DNA from: Allokutzneria sp. A3M-2-11 16
GTDB taxonomy: Bacteria; Actinomycetota; Actinomycetes; Mycobacteriales; Pseudonocardiaceae
Assembly (NCBI RefSeq): GCF_024213555.1
Contig: NZ_JANAVO010000006.1
Location: forward strand, 217,894 to 281,893
Direction: 5' to 3'
DNA length: 64,000 bases
Part shown: in pieces, positions 50,232 through 57,707 of the stretch
Position numbering within the stretch: the first letter of the stretch is position 1
Layout: every line of letters begins with the position of its first letter
The notes under the pieces: model-generated
Told to the model about the DNA's origin: nothing
Database searches by the model: none
Seen by the model: only the letters and a program-made list of their open reading frames with translations
Translations under genes and position numbers: made by a program

Positions 50232-50957
50232 GTGGTTCTGATGACTGTCATGGCAAGGGAGATCGCCGGAGAAGGCGTGGCACGAGTCCCCGCCGAGCTG
50301 CCCAAGCGCTGGTCGCCCGCGCCGCTGTCGCGCCAGGTCGACCTCTACAAACCGCTTTTCGAGCGGTCCGGGATGTGCATGGCCAACCTCGATCCGGAAT
50401 TGCGGGTCAGGGACGCCAACGCCGATTTCTTCCGGCAGTTCGGCAGGCGCTCGGCCACCGTGCACGGCCGCCGCTTCCAGGACTTCCTGCACCCCAGCGT
50501 CGAGGCCAACCTGCGCCGCCAGCTCTCCCGGCTGGTCGACGGGCAGCGGACCAGCTTCGGCGACCGGATGGTGGCGATGCGCCCGGACGGCAGCGTCTTC
50601 GCCGGTGAGCTGACCGGGATCGCCGCGCACGCCCCGGACGGGCGGGTCGGCGCGGTGGTCGTGGTGATCCGCCCGGAGGCCGAGGACCGGCAGGAGGCGC
50701 GGCCCGCGCCGGACCAGGCCAAGATCCTCACCGACCTCGACGCCAGAATCCTGGAGGGTGTGGCGGCGGGCGTGTCCGCGGTGGAGATGGCCTCGCGGCT
50801 CTACCTCAGCAGGCAGGGCGTGGAATACCACGTCAGCACGATGTTCCGGAAGCTCGGCGTCTCGAACCGGCCGGCTCTGGTCTCCAAGGCGTACTCCCTG
50901 GGAATTCTGAGTGTCGGTTGCTGGCCGCCGAGGGTGCTCCCGGAATACGTCAAGTAA
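50232..50957 (+). CDS. PAS-LuxR transcriptional regulator (PimM-like)
   Basis: A 241-residue protein: a PAS sensor fold (about residues 35-150, with SGMCMANLDPELRVRDANADF at its start) and a C-terminal LuxR HTH (LDARILEGVAAGVSAVEMA, then GVEYHVSTMFRKLGVSNR). The tail ILSVGCWPPRV is characteristic of the PimM/NysRIV group that activates polyene macrolide clusters. The start is ambiguous: GTG 50232, ATG 50241 or ATG 50250 are all in frame, and homologues are near 190-240 residues. The stop TAA is directly followed by the ATG of the LuxI-like gene, so the two are coupled. It is preceded by palindromes like the PimM operator. Likely a pathway-specific activator. Confidence 0.9.
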   Translation: MVLMTVMAREIAGEGVARVPAELPKRWSPAPLSRQVDLYKPLFERSGMCMANLDPELRVRDANADFFRQFGRRSATVHGRRFQDFLHPSVEANLRRQLSRLVDGQRTSFGDRMVAMRPDGSVFAGELTGIAAHAPDGRVGAVVVVIRPEAEDRQEARPAPDQAKILTDLDARILEGVAAGVSAVEMASRLYLSRQGVEYHVSTMFRKLGVSNRPALVSKAYSLGILSVGCWPPRVLPEYVK

Positions 50958-51647
50958 ATGCCGCGTGAGAAAGACCTGTTCGATCGCACTGCGGCGGCCT
51001 TCGACGCGCTCGACCCACTGATCGCGGTTTACCGGAAACAGGACCGTGAGCTCCTTCTCCGGATCGCGAACAGCCTGCCGCGGCGAAATGACGTGCTGGA
51101 GATGCGGCGGCGGCACTACGAGTCCACGCTGCACCGGATCGGGGTCACCGCCTGGGACGCCTACGACGAGCGCGCGGCCCAGTTCCTGTGCCTGGAGCGC
51201 AAACCGCAGGTCCCCGCGCTGCCCGTGGGCAGCATGCGGATCGTGCCGAACACGCCGGACTGGGGCGAGGTGCGGGACGACTTCGGCGAGCTGCGCGAGC
51301 TGCTGCCGGAGGACGTCCTCGCGGGCGGCGGGTTCACCGTGGTGGGCCGTGAGGTGGTGATCCCCAGCCACCGCTCGCTCGGCGTCTCGGCCGCGCTCGT
51401 ACACGCCTCCCTGAAGTGGTGGGCCGCGCGGACCCCGGTCCGTAGGCTGGTGTTGACCAGCCTGGCCTCCGCCAGTTCCGCGGCGCGGTTCTTCGGGGCC
51501 GAGCCGGTGACCGGGCCGCTGCCGCTCGGGCCCGGCCGGGTACCGGTGATCGTGATGACCGTGGAGCTGGAGACGGCCAGGGAACGCGCGGAGAGCTGGT
51601 TGCGCGGCCGGGGATGGGAGATCCACCCCGGTGGCCTGCCAGAGTGA
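50958..51647 (+). CDS. GNAT-fold acyltransferase resembling LuxI/FeeM N-acyl signal synthases
   Basis: A 229-residue protein whose ATG directly abuts the stop of the PAS-LuxR gene. The first half follows the LuxI/FeeM (acyl-homoserine-lactone and N-acyl amino acid synthase) pattern: basic RRRHY (50-54), an acidic Asp-rich turn AWDAYDERAAQFLCLE (65-80), VGSMRIVP with Arg94 and a following DDF. The second half is the acetyltransferase core GREVVIPSHRSLGVSAALVHA (130-150) and a terminal FFGAEP. The LuxI second Asp and the ExxR pair are not clearly conserved, so an acyl-homoserine lactone product is not asserted. It could make another N-acyl metabolite, or be an ordinary GNAT. Its position between a LuxR-type regulator and a P450/two-component set makes a signal-producing role worth testing. 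Confidence 0.5.
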   Translation: MPREKDLFDRTAAAFDALDPLIAVYRKQDRELLLRIANSLPRRNDVLEMRRRHYESTLHRIGVTAWDAYDERAAQFLCLERKPQVPALPVGSMRIVPNTPDWGEVRDDFGELRELLPEDVLAGGGFTVVGREVVIPSHRSLGVSAALVHASLKWWAARTPVRRLVLTSLASASSAARFFGAEPVTGPLPLGPGRVPVIVMTVELETARERAESWLRGRGWEIHPGGLPE

Positions 51648-51666
51648 TTGAGGTGGAGGGCCGTCG

Positions 51667-52818
51667 GTGGCCGAGTGTGAACCGGTGCCCTACCCCTTCC
51701 CCAGGGCCGAGCTGACCGCTCCCGCCCCGGCCTACCGGCGGCTGCGCCGCGAGCGCCCGGTGTGCCGGGTCCGCCTGCCGAGTGGTGACCTGGCGTGGCT
51801 GGTCAGCCGGTGCGCCGACGCGCGGCTGGTGCTGGCCGATCCCCGCTTCAGCAAGCGCGCGCTGCTCGACGGCGGCGCCGCGCGGACCCGGCGCGGCGAA
51901 CTGCTGGCGGGCCTGCTGTTCACCACCGACCCGCCGGAGCACACGGAGTTGCGGGCGCGGCTGACCGGTGCGCTCACCCCGCGCCGGGTCGCCGCGCTGC
52001 GGCCGGTCGTCGTCGGGCTGGCGGAGCGGCTGCTCGACGACCTGGAGCCCGGCGGCGACCTGATGCCCGCGTTCGTGGAGCCGCTGGCGATGTCGGTGAT
52101 CTGCGCGCTGCTGGGCGTTTCCGTCGACGAGCACCGCCGCTACGCGCGGTGGGCCGAGACGGTGCTGTCGGTGGACCACTTCTCCGACGACGAGGTCTCG
52201 CGCGCGCAGCGCGAGCTGCTGGAGAACATCCACGCGCAGGTCCGCGCCGCCTCCGGCCCGGGGCTGATCGCGGCACTCGCCGCTGATTCCCCTGACTCCC
52301 CGGACGTCCTCGCGGTGGTCAAACTCGTGGCGACGCTGCTGGTCACCGGCTACGAGACGATGGTGGCCGCGATCGGCTGCTCGGTGCTCACCCTGTTGCT
52401 CCACTGTGGACAGATCCCCGCGGCGGACCCCTTGCTGCTGGAGGAGTTGCTGCGGTTCGTCACCTTCGGCGACGCCCTGCGCTCCCGGCGCGCGGTCGCC
52501 GACGTCGAGCTGGGCGGGGTGCTGATCCGCAGCGGCGACGTCGTCATGGTGTCGATCGCTTCGGCCAACCGCGACGAGGACGCTTTCGCCGAGCCCGAGC
52601 GTTTCGACCCGCGGCGGCGGGGCACGCGGCACCTGTCGTTCGGGCACGGCCCGCACTTCTGCGTCGGGGCCGCCCTCGCCCGCCTCGAACTCGAAGTCGC
52701 ACTTGAGGTTCTGGCCCGCCGCCTGCCCGCGCTGCGCCTGGCCGCGCCCGCCGAGGAGATCCGCCTGCGCCACGGTTCCGCCGAGGCCCCGCCGGAGTCG
52801 CTGCCGGTCACATGGTGA
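51667..52818 (+). CDS. Cytochrome P450 monooxygenase in the signalling operon
   Basis: A 383-residue P450. The GTG start at 51667 is preceded by GGTGGAGGG. The I-helix reads LVTGYETMVAA (missing the usual small-residue Ala-Gly before the acid but keeping Glu-Thr), the ExxR motif is EELLR, and the heme loop FGHGPHFCVG has Cys332. It starts 19 bases after the LuxI-like gene and overlaps the following histidine kinase gene by 7 bases, so all belong to one operon. Its substrate may be the polyketide or, given the context, the product of the acyltransferase. No redox partners are encoded beside it. Confidence 0.92.
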   Translation: MAECEPVPYPFPRAELTAPAPAYRRLRRERPVCRVRLPSGDLAWLVSRCADARLVLADPRFSKRALLDGGAARTRRGELLAGLLFTTDPPEHTELRARLTGALTPRRVAALRPVVVGLAERLLDDLEPGGDLMPAFVEPLAMSVICALLGVSVDEHRRYARWAETVLSVDHFSDDEVSRAQRELLENIHAQVRAASGPGLIAALAADSPDSPDVLAVVKLVATLLVTGYETMVAAIGCSVLTLLLHCGQIPAADPLLLEELLRFVTFGDALRSRRAVADVELGGVLIRSGDVVMVSIASANRDEDAFAEPERFDPRRRGTRHLSFGHGPHFCVGAALARLELEVALEVLARRLPALRLAAPAEEIRLRHGSAEAPPESLPVTW

Positions 52819-54272
52819 GCCTGGGCAGTTGGGTGATCGCGGCGATTCCGGTCGTGTGGGCGGGATTCACGTGGTTCGCGTGGTGGGAGGCGACCAGCGC
52901 GCTGGTGCTCCTCGCGGCCGGTGCCTTGCTCGGTCGGCGGTGGCCGGTGGCCCCGCTCGCGATCGCGTTGACGCTGTGGGTGACCTCGCTGCTGACGCAC
53001 CCGGAGTACCCCGAGATGGCGATGCTGCCGTTGCTGCCCGCGACGGTTCTCGCGGGGTACGGCGCGGGGGTCCGGGACCGCGATGCCCGGCCGACGTTGA
53101 TCATGCTCGCGGCCGGGGCGGTCGTGCTCGGCGTCGCCGTACCGGACCTGGGCACGCGGTTCTTCGCGGTGCTCGGCGTGGCGGTGCTGGGGTTGCTGCC
53201 GTGGTGCCTGGGCCGCTATCGCCGCCAGCACCTCGCCCTGGTCGAGCAGGGTTGGGATCTCGCGCGGCGCCTTGAGCACGAACAGCAGGTCGTCGCGGCG
53301 CAGGCCCGGCAACGGGAGCGCGCGAGGTTGGCGGGGGACATGCACGACCTCCTCGGGCACGAGCTCGGCCTGATCGGCCTCCGCATCGGCGCGCTCGAGG
53401 TGTCGCCCGACCTCGATCCGCGGCACCGCGAGGCGGCGGGCGCGGCTCGCTCCGCGGTGACCGACGCGGCGGAGCGGCTGGCGGACATCGTGAGCCTGCT
53501 CCGCGAGGACCCCGAACCGCCGTCGATCACCGAACTGGTGCGGCGCAACCGCGACTCCGGCCTCGTGGTGGAGTTCGGTCTGAGCGGTTCCGCGCCGCCA
53601 CTGGTGGAGCGGACGATCTACCGGGTGGTGCGGGAAGCGCTGACCAACGCGGCGAAACACGCGCCGGGATCGGCTGTTCGCGTCCGCGTCTCGCACGGGG
53701 ACGGGACTTCGACGGTCACCGTCCACAATGGTCTGAATCCGAGCGAGGCGCCGGGTGGTGGGCAGGGTCTGATCGGGCTGGCCGAGCGAATCCGCTTGGT
53801 GGGCGGGGAGTTTCGCGCGGGTCCGGTGGGCCCGGAGTTCGAGGTGTACGCGTCCGTTCCGCACGAGCCCGTAGTGGTCGAGCCCCTCGCGGAGTCCACT
53901 TTGGACGTTGCGAGGGCGCGAGTTCGGCGGAGCCTGGTCCACGCGGTGTCCGTAGCGGGTGTCACCGTTGTCGGGGCAGTGGGCGTTGTGCTCGCGTTCC
54001 TCGTCTACGACGCGGGTACCTCGGTGTTGAGCCCGCGGGACTTCGATCGCCTGGTGGTGGGGCAGGCGCTCGACGAGGTCCGGTCCGTACTGCCCGCGAG
54101 GACGCGCGTCGAGACCCCGCCGAGCTTCGCGCCACCGGCTCCACCGGGCGCGGAGTGCCGGTACTACGGCACCCACGGCAACCCTTTCGTCGGCGGACGG
54201 CTCGATCTGTACCGTTTGTGCTTCGCCGGGACCCGCTTGGTGGCCAAGGATTTCGTGGAGGGGAAGCCGTGA
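52812..54272 (+). CDS. NarL-type (HisKA_3) sensor histidine kinase with C-terminal membrane anchor and tail
   Basis: A 486-residue kinase. About 130 hydrophobic N-terminal residues form several membrane helices. The dimerisation box MHDLLGHELG has the phospho-acceptor His178. The ATPase has REALTNAAKHAP (N-box Asn279) and GGGQGLIGLAERI (G-box 315-327). Unusually, a further membrane helix (about 377-398) follows the ATPase, with about 88 residues after it that would be extracytoplasmic and contain Cys449 and Cys470. The ATG overlaps the P450 stop (ATGGTGA) and the stop overlaps the response-regulator start (GTGA), giving tight coupling. It would phosphorylate the downstream NarL-type regulator in response to an unknown envelope or external cue. 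Confidence 0.92.
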   Translation: MVSLGSWVIAAIPVVWAGFTWFAWWEATSALVLLAAGALLGRRWPVAPLAIALTLWVTSLLTHPEYPEMAMLPLLPATVLAGYGAGVRDRDARPTLIMLAAGAVVLGVAVPDLGTRFFAVLGVAVLGLLPWCLGRYRRQHLALVEQGWDLARRLEHEQQVVAAQARQRERARLAGDMHDLLGHELGLIGLRIGALEVSPDLDPRHREAAGAARSAVTDAAERLADIVSLLREDPEPPSITELVRRNRDSGLVVEFGLSGSAPPLVERTIYRVVREALTNAAKHAPGSAVRVRVSHGDGTSTVTVHNGLNPSEAPGGGQGLIGLAERIRLVGGEFRAGPVGPEFEVYASVPHEPVVVEPLAESTLDVARARVRRSLVHAVSVAGVTVVGAVGVVLAFLVYDAGTSVLSPRDFDRLVVGQALDEVRSVLPARTRVETPPSFAPPAPPGAECRYYGTHGNPFVGGRLDLYRLCFAGTRLVAKDFVEGKP

Positions 54273-54922
54273 TCAGGGTCGTGCTCGCCGACGACGAGGC
54301 GGTGGTGCGCGTCGGCGTCCGCGCGGTGCTGGCCGCTGACGAGGAGATCGAGGTCGTCGCGGAGGCCGGGGACGGCAGGGAAGCGGTGGACCGCGTGCTG
54401 GCGCACCGGCCCCATGTGGCGTTGCTGGACATCAGGATGCCAGTGCTCACCGGCCTCGATGCCGCCGAGGAGATCCGGCGGGTGGCCCCGGAGACCGCGG
54501 TGCTGGTGTTGACGACCTTCGCCGACGACACGTACATCGACCGTGCGTTGGGCGAGGGCACCAGTGGTTTCGTGCTCAAGACCGGCGATCCGCGCGAGAT
54601 CCTGGATGGCGTGCGCGCGGTGGCGGCGGGTGCCGCGTACCTCTCGCCGCTGGTCGCGCGGCGCGTCGTGGATCGGCTCGGCCAGCCCCGCGACCGCGCT
54701 GCCCGGGAACGGGTCGCCGAGTTGACCGAGCGGGAGCGCGACGTGCTCGCCTTGGTCGGCGGCGGGTTGTCCAACGCGGAGATCGCCGCGCGCCTGCACC
54801 TGGTGGAGGGCACGGTGAAGGTCTACGTCAGCACGATCATGAAGCGGCTCGGCGTCCGGAACCGGGTGCGCGCCGCGATCGTGGCCTACGAAGCCGGTCT
54901 GGTCACCGAGTTCGCGGACTGA
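54269..54922 (+). CDS. NarL/FixJ-family response regulator
   Basis: A 217-residue protein with a receiver domain (VLADDE acidic pocket, phospho-Asp54 in LLDIRMPVLTG, Thr in LVLTTF, Lys104 in FVLKTG) and a LuxR HTH (ELTERERDVLALVGGGLSN and GTVKVYVSTIMKRLGVRNR). GTG at 54269 overlaps the kinase stop; the long upstream in-frame extension is inside the kinase gene and lacks homology. It is the cognate partner of the preceding kinase and the last gene of the operon. Its regulon is unknown; candidates are its own operon or the biosynthetic genes. The dispersed palindrome 40 bases downstream may act as terminator. Confidence 0.95.
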   Translation: MIRVVLADDEAVVRVGVRAVLAADEEIEVVAEAGDGREAVDRVLAHRPHVALLDIRMPVLTGLDAAEEIRRVAPETAVLVLTTFADDTYIDRALGEGTSGFVLKTGDPREILDGVRAVAAGAAYLSPLVARRVVDRLGQPRDRAARERVAELTERERDVLALVGGGLSNAEIAARLHLVEGTVKVYVSTIMKRLGVRNRVRAAIVAYEAGLVTEFAD

Positions 54923-54962
54923 CCACACCGACTCACCCGACGGTCACCGCCGTAGTGAGGAC

Positions 54963-55070
54963 GTCTTCAAGTACGCCGTACCCCCTCCCCAGCGGTCGTT
55001 AACTGCCACTAACCCCGGGGTTAGTAGCAGTTAGCGACCGTTCCAGCCGGGGTTTGTTGTACTTGAAGAC
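54963..55070. repeat. Dispersed palindromic repeat, copy B
   Basis: A nested palindrome: outer perfect 12-base arms GTCTTCAAGTAC (54963-54974) and GTACTTGAAGAC (55059-55070), with an inner 24-base inverted repeat without loop (54993-55016 with 55017-55040; 22 of 24 positions pair). It lies between the convergent response-regulator and PAP2 genes, so it could form a long stem-loop and end transcription from both sides. Confidence 0.75.
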
Positions 55071-55094
55071 GCCCCAACCTCGCTGCGCGTGTGC

Positions 55095-55670
55095 CTATTG
55101 CGAGTGGGTGCGCGACCACCTTCGTGAGTTCGTTAGCTGACGCGTCAGCGGGTCGCGTAGGAGGAGAACCACGAGTGCCGCGACGGAGCCGCCGAGGATG
55201 AGTCCGGCTAGGACATCGTGCGGGTAGTGCACGCCGACGATCACTCTGGACGCCGCTTCGAGCAGCGCGGCCGGTACCGCGAAGAACGCCGCCCGACGCC
55301 AGGCGATGATCAACCCGACGGCGGCCGCGCCCGCCAGGGTCGCGTGGTTGCTGGGAAAGGACCAGTCGCCCAGTGGAGGGCATTCCGCGATAGTCCCGGA
55401 CACCGCGCGGCAGGGTCGATCCTGTTGCCACAAGGACTTGGCCGTCTCGCTGAGCAGGTACGCGATCACCGTGGCCGCCGGGGCGAGGAGCGCGACGGCT
55501 CGTGCTTGAGGGGTCCTCGATCGCAACCACGCGACCGCGAAGCCCATGGCGAGCAGGGCGAGCACGCCGGTGGTGGCGGTCTCGGCGAGCGCGCGAACCC
55601 AGCCGGGCAGCCCCGCCGCGAACTCGGTGACGGCGCGGTACCAGTCGACGCTGATGTCGGGTGGTGTCAT
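55095..55670 (-). CDS. PAP2-family (type 2 phosphatidic acid) membrane phosphatase
   Basis: A 191-residue polytopic protein. The three catalytic motifs are present: K78 and RP in KSLWQQDRP, PSNH (106-109), and SRVIVGVHYPHD with Arg142, His148 and Asp152. Members hydrolyse lipid phosphates such as phosphatidate, undecaprenyl diphosphate or polyprenyl phosphates at the outer membrane face. The start ATG at 55668-55670 lies 104 bases from a divergent membrane-protein gene. There is no sign that it belongs to the polyketide cluster; the substrate is not deducible. Confidence 0.9.
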   Translation of the reverse strand: MTPPDISVDWYRAVTEFAAGLPGWVRALAETATTGVLALLAMGFAVAWLRSRTPQARAVALLAPAATVIAYLLSETAKSLWQQDRPCRAVSGTIAECPPLGDWSFPSNHATLAGAAAVGLIIAWRRAAFFAVPAALLEAASRVIVGVHYPHDVLAGLILGGSVAALVVLLLRDPLTRQLTNSRRWSRTHSQ

Positions 55671-55764
55671 GCGGCCAAGCTAGGAATCCGCGGGGAGCAC
55701 CGGCACTGTCCAGGGTTATCGATCACCCCTGTCCCAGGGCAGTGGTTGACGCTCACCAGAATCA

Positions 55765-55776
55765 ATAGCATGCTAT
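55765..55776. promoter_or_regulatory. Perfect palindrome ATAGCATGCTAT at the start of the membrane-protein/MarR operon
   Basis: A 12-base perfect palindrome overlapping the ATG at 55775, with TTGACG 14 bases upstream. MarR proteins commonly autoregulate by binding short AT-containing palindromes at the promoter, and a marR-type gene is second in this operon. Confidence 0.5.
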
Positions 55777-56236
55777 GGATATGAACCGAGCCGTTGTCCT
55801 TCGCGTTCACCTGACCGCATCCTCGCTGGCGTTGCTGCTGGTGCTGACCTTCCAGATCGTCACGGTCACCGTGGAGCTGGGCGGTGACGCCGCCGCGATC
55901 GCGGCCGCGAAACGCGGGATCGCGCTCGGCCTGTTCGTGCTCGTCCCGGCGCTCGCCGCGGCCGGGGGCACTGGGCGCAAGCTCGCCGGGCGCAGCCGCG
56001 CGCCGTTCGTGGTGCGCAAGACCCGCCGCATGATCGCGATCGCCTCGGTGGGCGTGCTGGTGCTGGTGCCGTGCGCGGTGGCGCTCGACCAGCTCGCCGC
56101 CGTGGGGGACCTCGGCGGCTGGTTCCAGGTGATCCAGTACGTTGAGCTGGCGGCGGGGCTGCTGAACCTGACGTTGCTGGGGTTGAACTTCCGCGACGGC
56201 CGGGCGGTGACGAGACAGGGGAGCAAGTGGAGCTGA
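55775..56236 (+). CDS. Small integral membrane protein of unknown function
   Basis: A 153-residue protein with four predicted membrane helices (about 10-33, 47-65, 87-106, 118-140) and a basic loop containing RKLAGRSRAPFVVRKTRR. I do not recognise the family. Start is ATG 55775 or ATG 55781; little or no leader separates them from the promoter-like TTGACG and palindrome. It overlaps the downstream MarR gene by 10 bases, so expression is coupled; it may be the regulator's target, for instance a small exporter or envelope stress protein. Confidence 0.75.
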   Translation: MDMNRAVVLRVHLTASSLALLLVLTFQIVTVTVELGGDAAAIAAAKRGIALGLFVLVPALAAAGGTGRKLAGRSRAPFVVRKTRRMIAIASVGVLVLVPCAVALDQLAAVGDLGGWFQVIQYVELAAGLLNLTLLGLNFRDGRAVTRQGSKWS

Positions 56237-56679
56237 TCCGGGCCGAATCGCTTGGCTACCAGGTCAACCTGGCCGCGCGCGTGCTCGAACAGGCGCTGCG
56301 CGAACGGGTCGAGCGCCACGGCGTGGTGCCGGGCCAGTTCCCCGCGCTGCTGTCGCTCTACGAGCGCGACGGGCTGACGCAGGCGGAGCTCTGCCGCCAG
56401 GTCAGGGTGGAACAGCCCACCATGGCGAAAACGTTGCAGCGCATGGAACGCGACGGCCTGATCCGCCGCGAGCGCCATCCCACCGACGCCCGTCAGGTGC
56501 TGGTGTTCCTCACCGAACGCGCCGAAGAACTACGGGAACCGTTGGCGCGCGCGGGAACAGGGGTCAATGCCGACGCGGTGCGCGGCCTCACCGAAGAGCA
56601 GGTCGCGACGCTCATGACCTGCCTGACCCAGATCACCGACAACCTAGCCGCCCCCGGTCGACCACGAAGTCCTCGTTGA
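56227..56679 (+). CDS. MarR-family transcriptional regulator
   Basis: A 150-residue winged-helix protein: recognition region LTQAELCRQVRVEQPTMAKTLQRMERDGL and wing RRERHPTDARQVLVFLTERA. GTG at 56227 lies inside the end of the membrane-protein gene. Its 3' end overlaps the convergent M29-like gene by 47 bases. The palindrome ATAGCATGCTAT at the head of the operon is its probable site. Ligand unknown. Confidence 0.9.
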   Translation: MELIRAESLGYQVNLAARVLEQALRERVERHGVVPGQFPALLSLYERDGLTQAELCRQVRVEQPTMAKTLQRMERDGLIRRERHPTDARQVLVFLTERAEELREPLARAGTGVNADAVRGLTEEQVATLMTCLTQITDNLAAPGRPRSPR

Positions 56680-57598
56680 GCGCCGACGCGTTCCGCCCGT
56701 CCAGGTAGCGGTTCTCGCCCAGGGCGAGGAAAACCGCGCCGACCTGGTGTTCGTCGTTGAGCACCCAGCCGACCGGGCGCGCGGCGGGGTTGAGGCCGAC
56801 TCCGATGTGCGAGACCCGCTCGCCCCGCAGGTGTTCGGGTCCCGTCGTGACACGACCTTCCTCGAAGGTCAGCACGATGTCGCCGCGGAGCCGCACCGTC
56901 CCCTCGACCGACTCCTCGATCACCGTCGAGTACACCGACCCGGCGGGCAGGTTGCTCGTCGCCGCTCCCCGCGCTCTGTCCACTTCGGACACATGTCCGT
57001 CGTCGGAGAGCAGTTCCCGGCCGCCCCGGTCGGCGGTGAGCAGGCAACCCGGCGACTCCAGCACCCACTGCGGGCGGTCCAGCTCGGCGGCGGCGCGCTC
57101 GACCGCGTCGGCCAGCACGCGCCGCTCGACCGCGATCGCGGGGAGCACCGCCCGGTCGAGTTCCGCCGTCGACCACCCCAGCTCACGTGCCAGCCGCGGC
57201 GTCGGCACGCCGACCACGAGAAACGGCAGCCGCCGCCGCGCCTCGACCTCGCCCATGACGCCCCGCGCGCGCAGAAACGCCTGGAGCACTTCGGGTTTCA
57301 CCCCGTCGAAGTCCGGCTTCTGCGCGCCGAGAGTGATCACGCCGTCGGCCGTTTCGAGCATCGCCGCCCGGTGCGTGCCGAAGTGCTCGATCAGCTCCGG
57401 CTCCGTGCCGTGCAGGATGCTCGCGAACAACTCGTCCGGGACCGCGTCCACCACCGCCGTCACACCGCGCCGCTCCAGCTCCGCGACCACGGCGTACACC
57501 GCCTCCGGCCGACCGCAGCGATCACGGACCACGACGAGCCCGCCCGTGGGCGGGGAGATGCCGTCGACCGCCGCGACGGCTACCTCGGACCAGGACAT
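56633..57598 (-). CDS. M29 aminopeptidase-like metalloprotein, probably divergent
   Basis: A 321-residue protein. The C-terminal half resembles thermophilic M29 aminopeptidases (AmpS/AmpT) and the related NicX dioxygenase fold: LPAGSVYSTVIEESVEGTV, then SHIGVGLNP, GAVFLALGENRYLDGRN and NEDFVV. In true peptidases the last segment carries a His-x-Asp metal pair; here the His is replaced (ALNEDF), and the protein is shorter than the usual 370-410 residues. Metal binding and peptidase activity are therefore doubtful. The ATG at 57596-57598 is 109 bases from the divergent STAND-like gene. The function is open. Confidence 0.65.
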   Translation of the reverse strand: MSWSEVAVAAVDGISPPTGGLVVVRDRCGRPEAVYAVVAELERRGVTAVVDAVPDELFASILHGTEPELIEHFGTHRAAMLETADGVITLGAQKPDFDGVKPEVLQAFLRARGVMGEVEARRRLPFLVVGVPTPRLARELGWSTAELDRAVLPAIAVERRVLADAVERAAAELDRPQWVLESPGCLLTADRGGRELLSDDGHVSEVDRARGAATSNLPAGSVYSTVIEESVEGTVRLRGDIVLTFEEGRVTTGPEHLRGERVSHIGVGLNPAARPVGWVLNDEHQVGAVFLALGENRYLDGRNASALNEDFVVDRGRLGCR

Positions 57599-57707
57599 GG
57601 GCGAACTCCTAAGCGAGCGGGCGAGTCGGGCGTATACAACCGGGTTCGGCGCGCGCTCGCCACGGCTTTACCGGCTCGCGCCCGCTGGGCTCGGTAGGGT
57701 TCGCTCC

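Noticed and set aside
54155..54268. N-terminal extension of the response regulator
   Set aside because: It lies within the kinase gene in another frame and precedes the conserved receiver start VIRVVLADDE.
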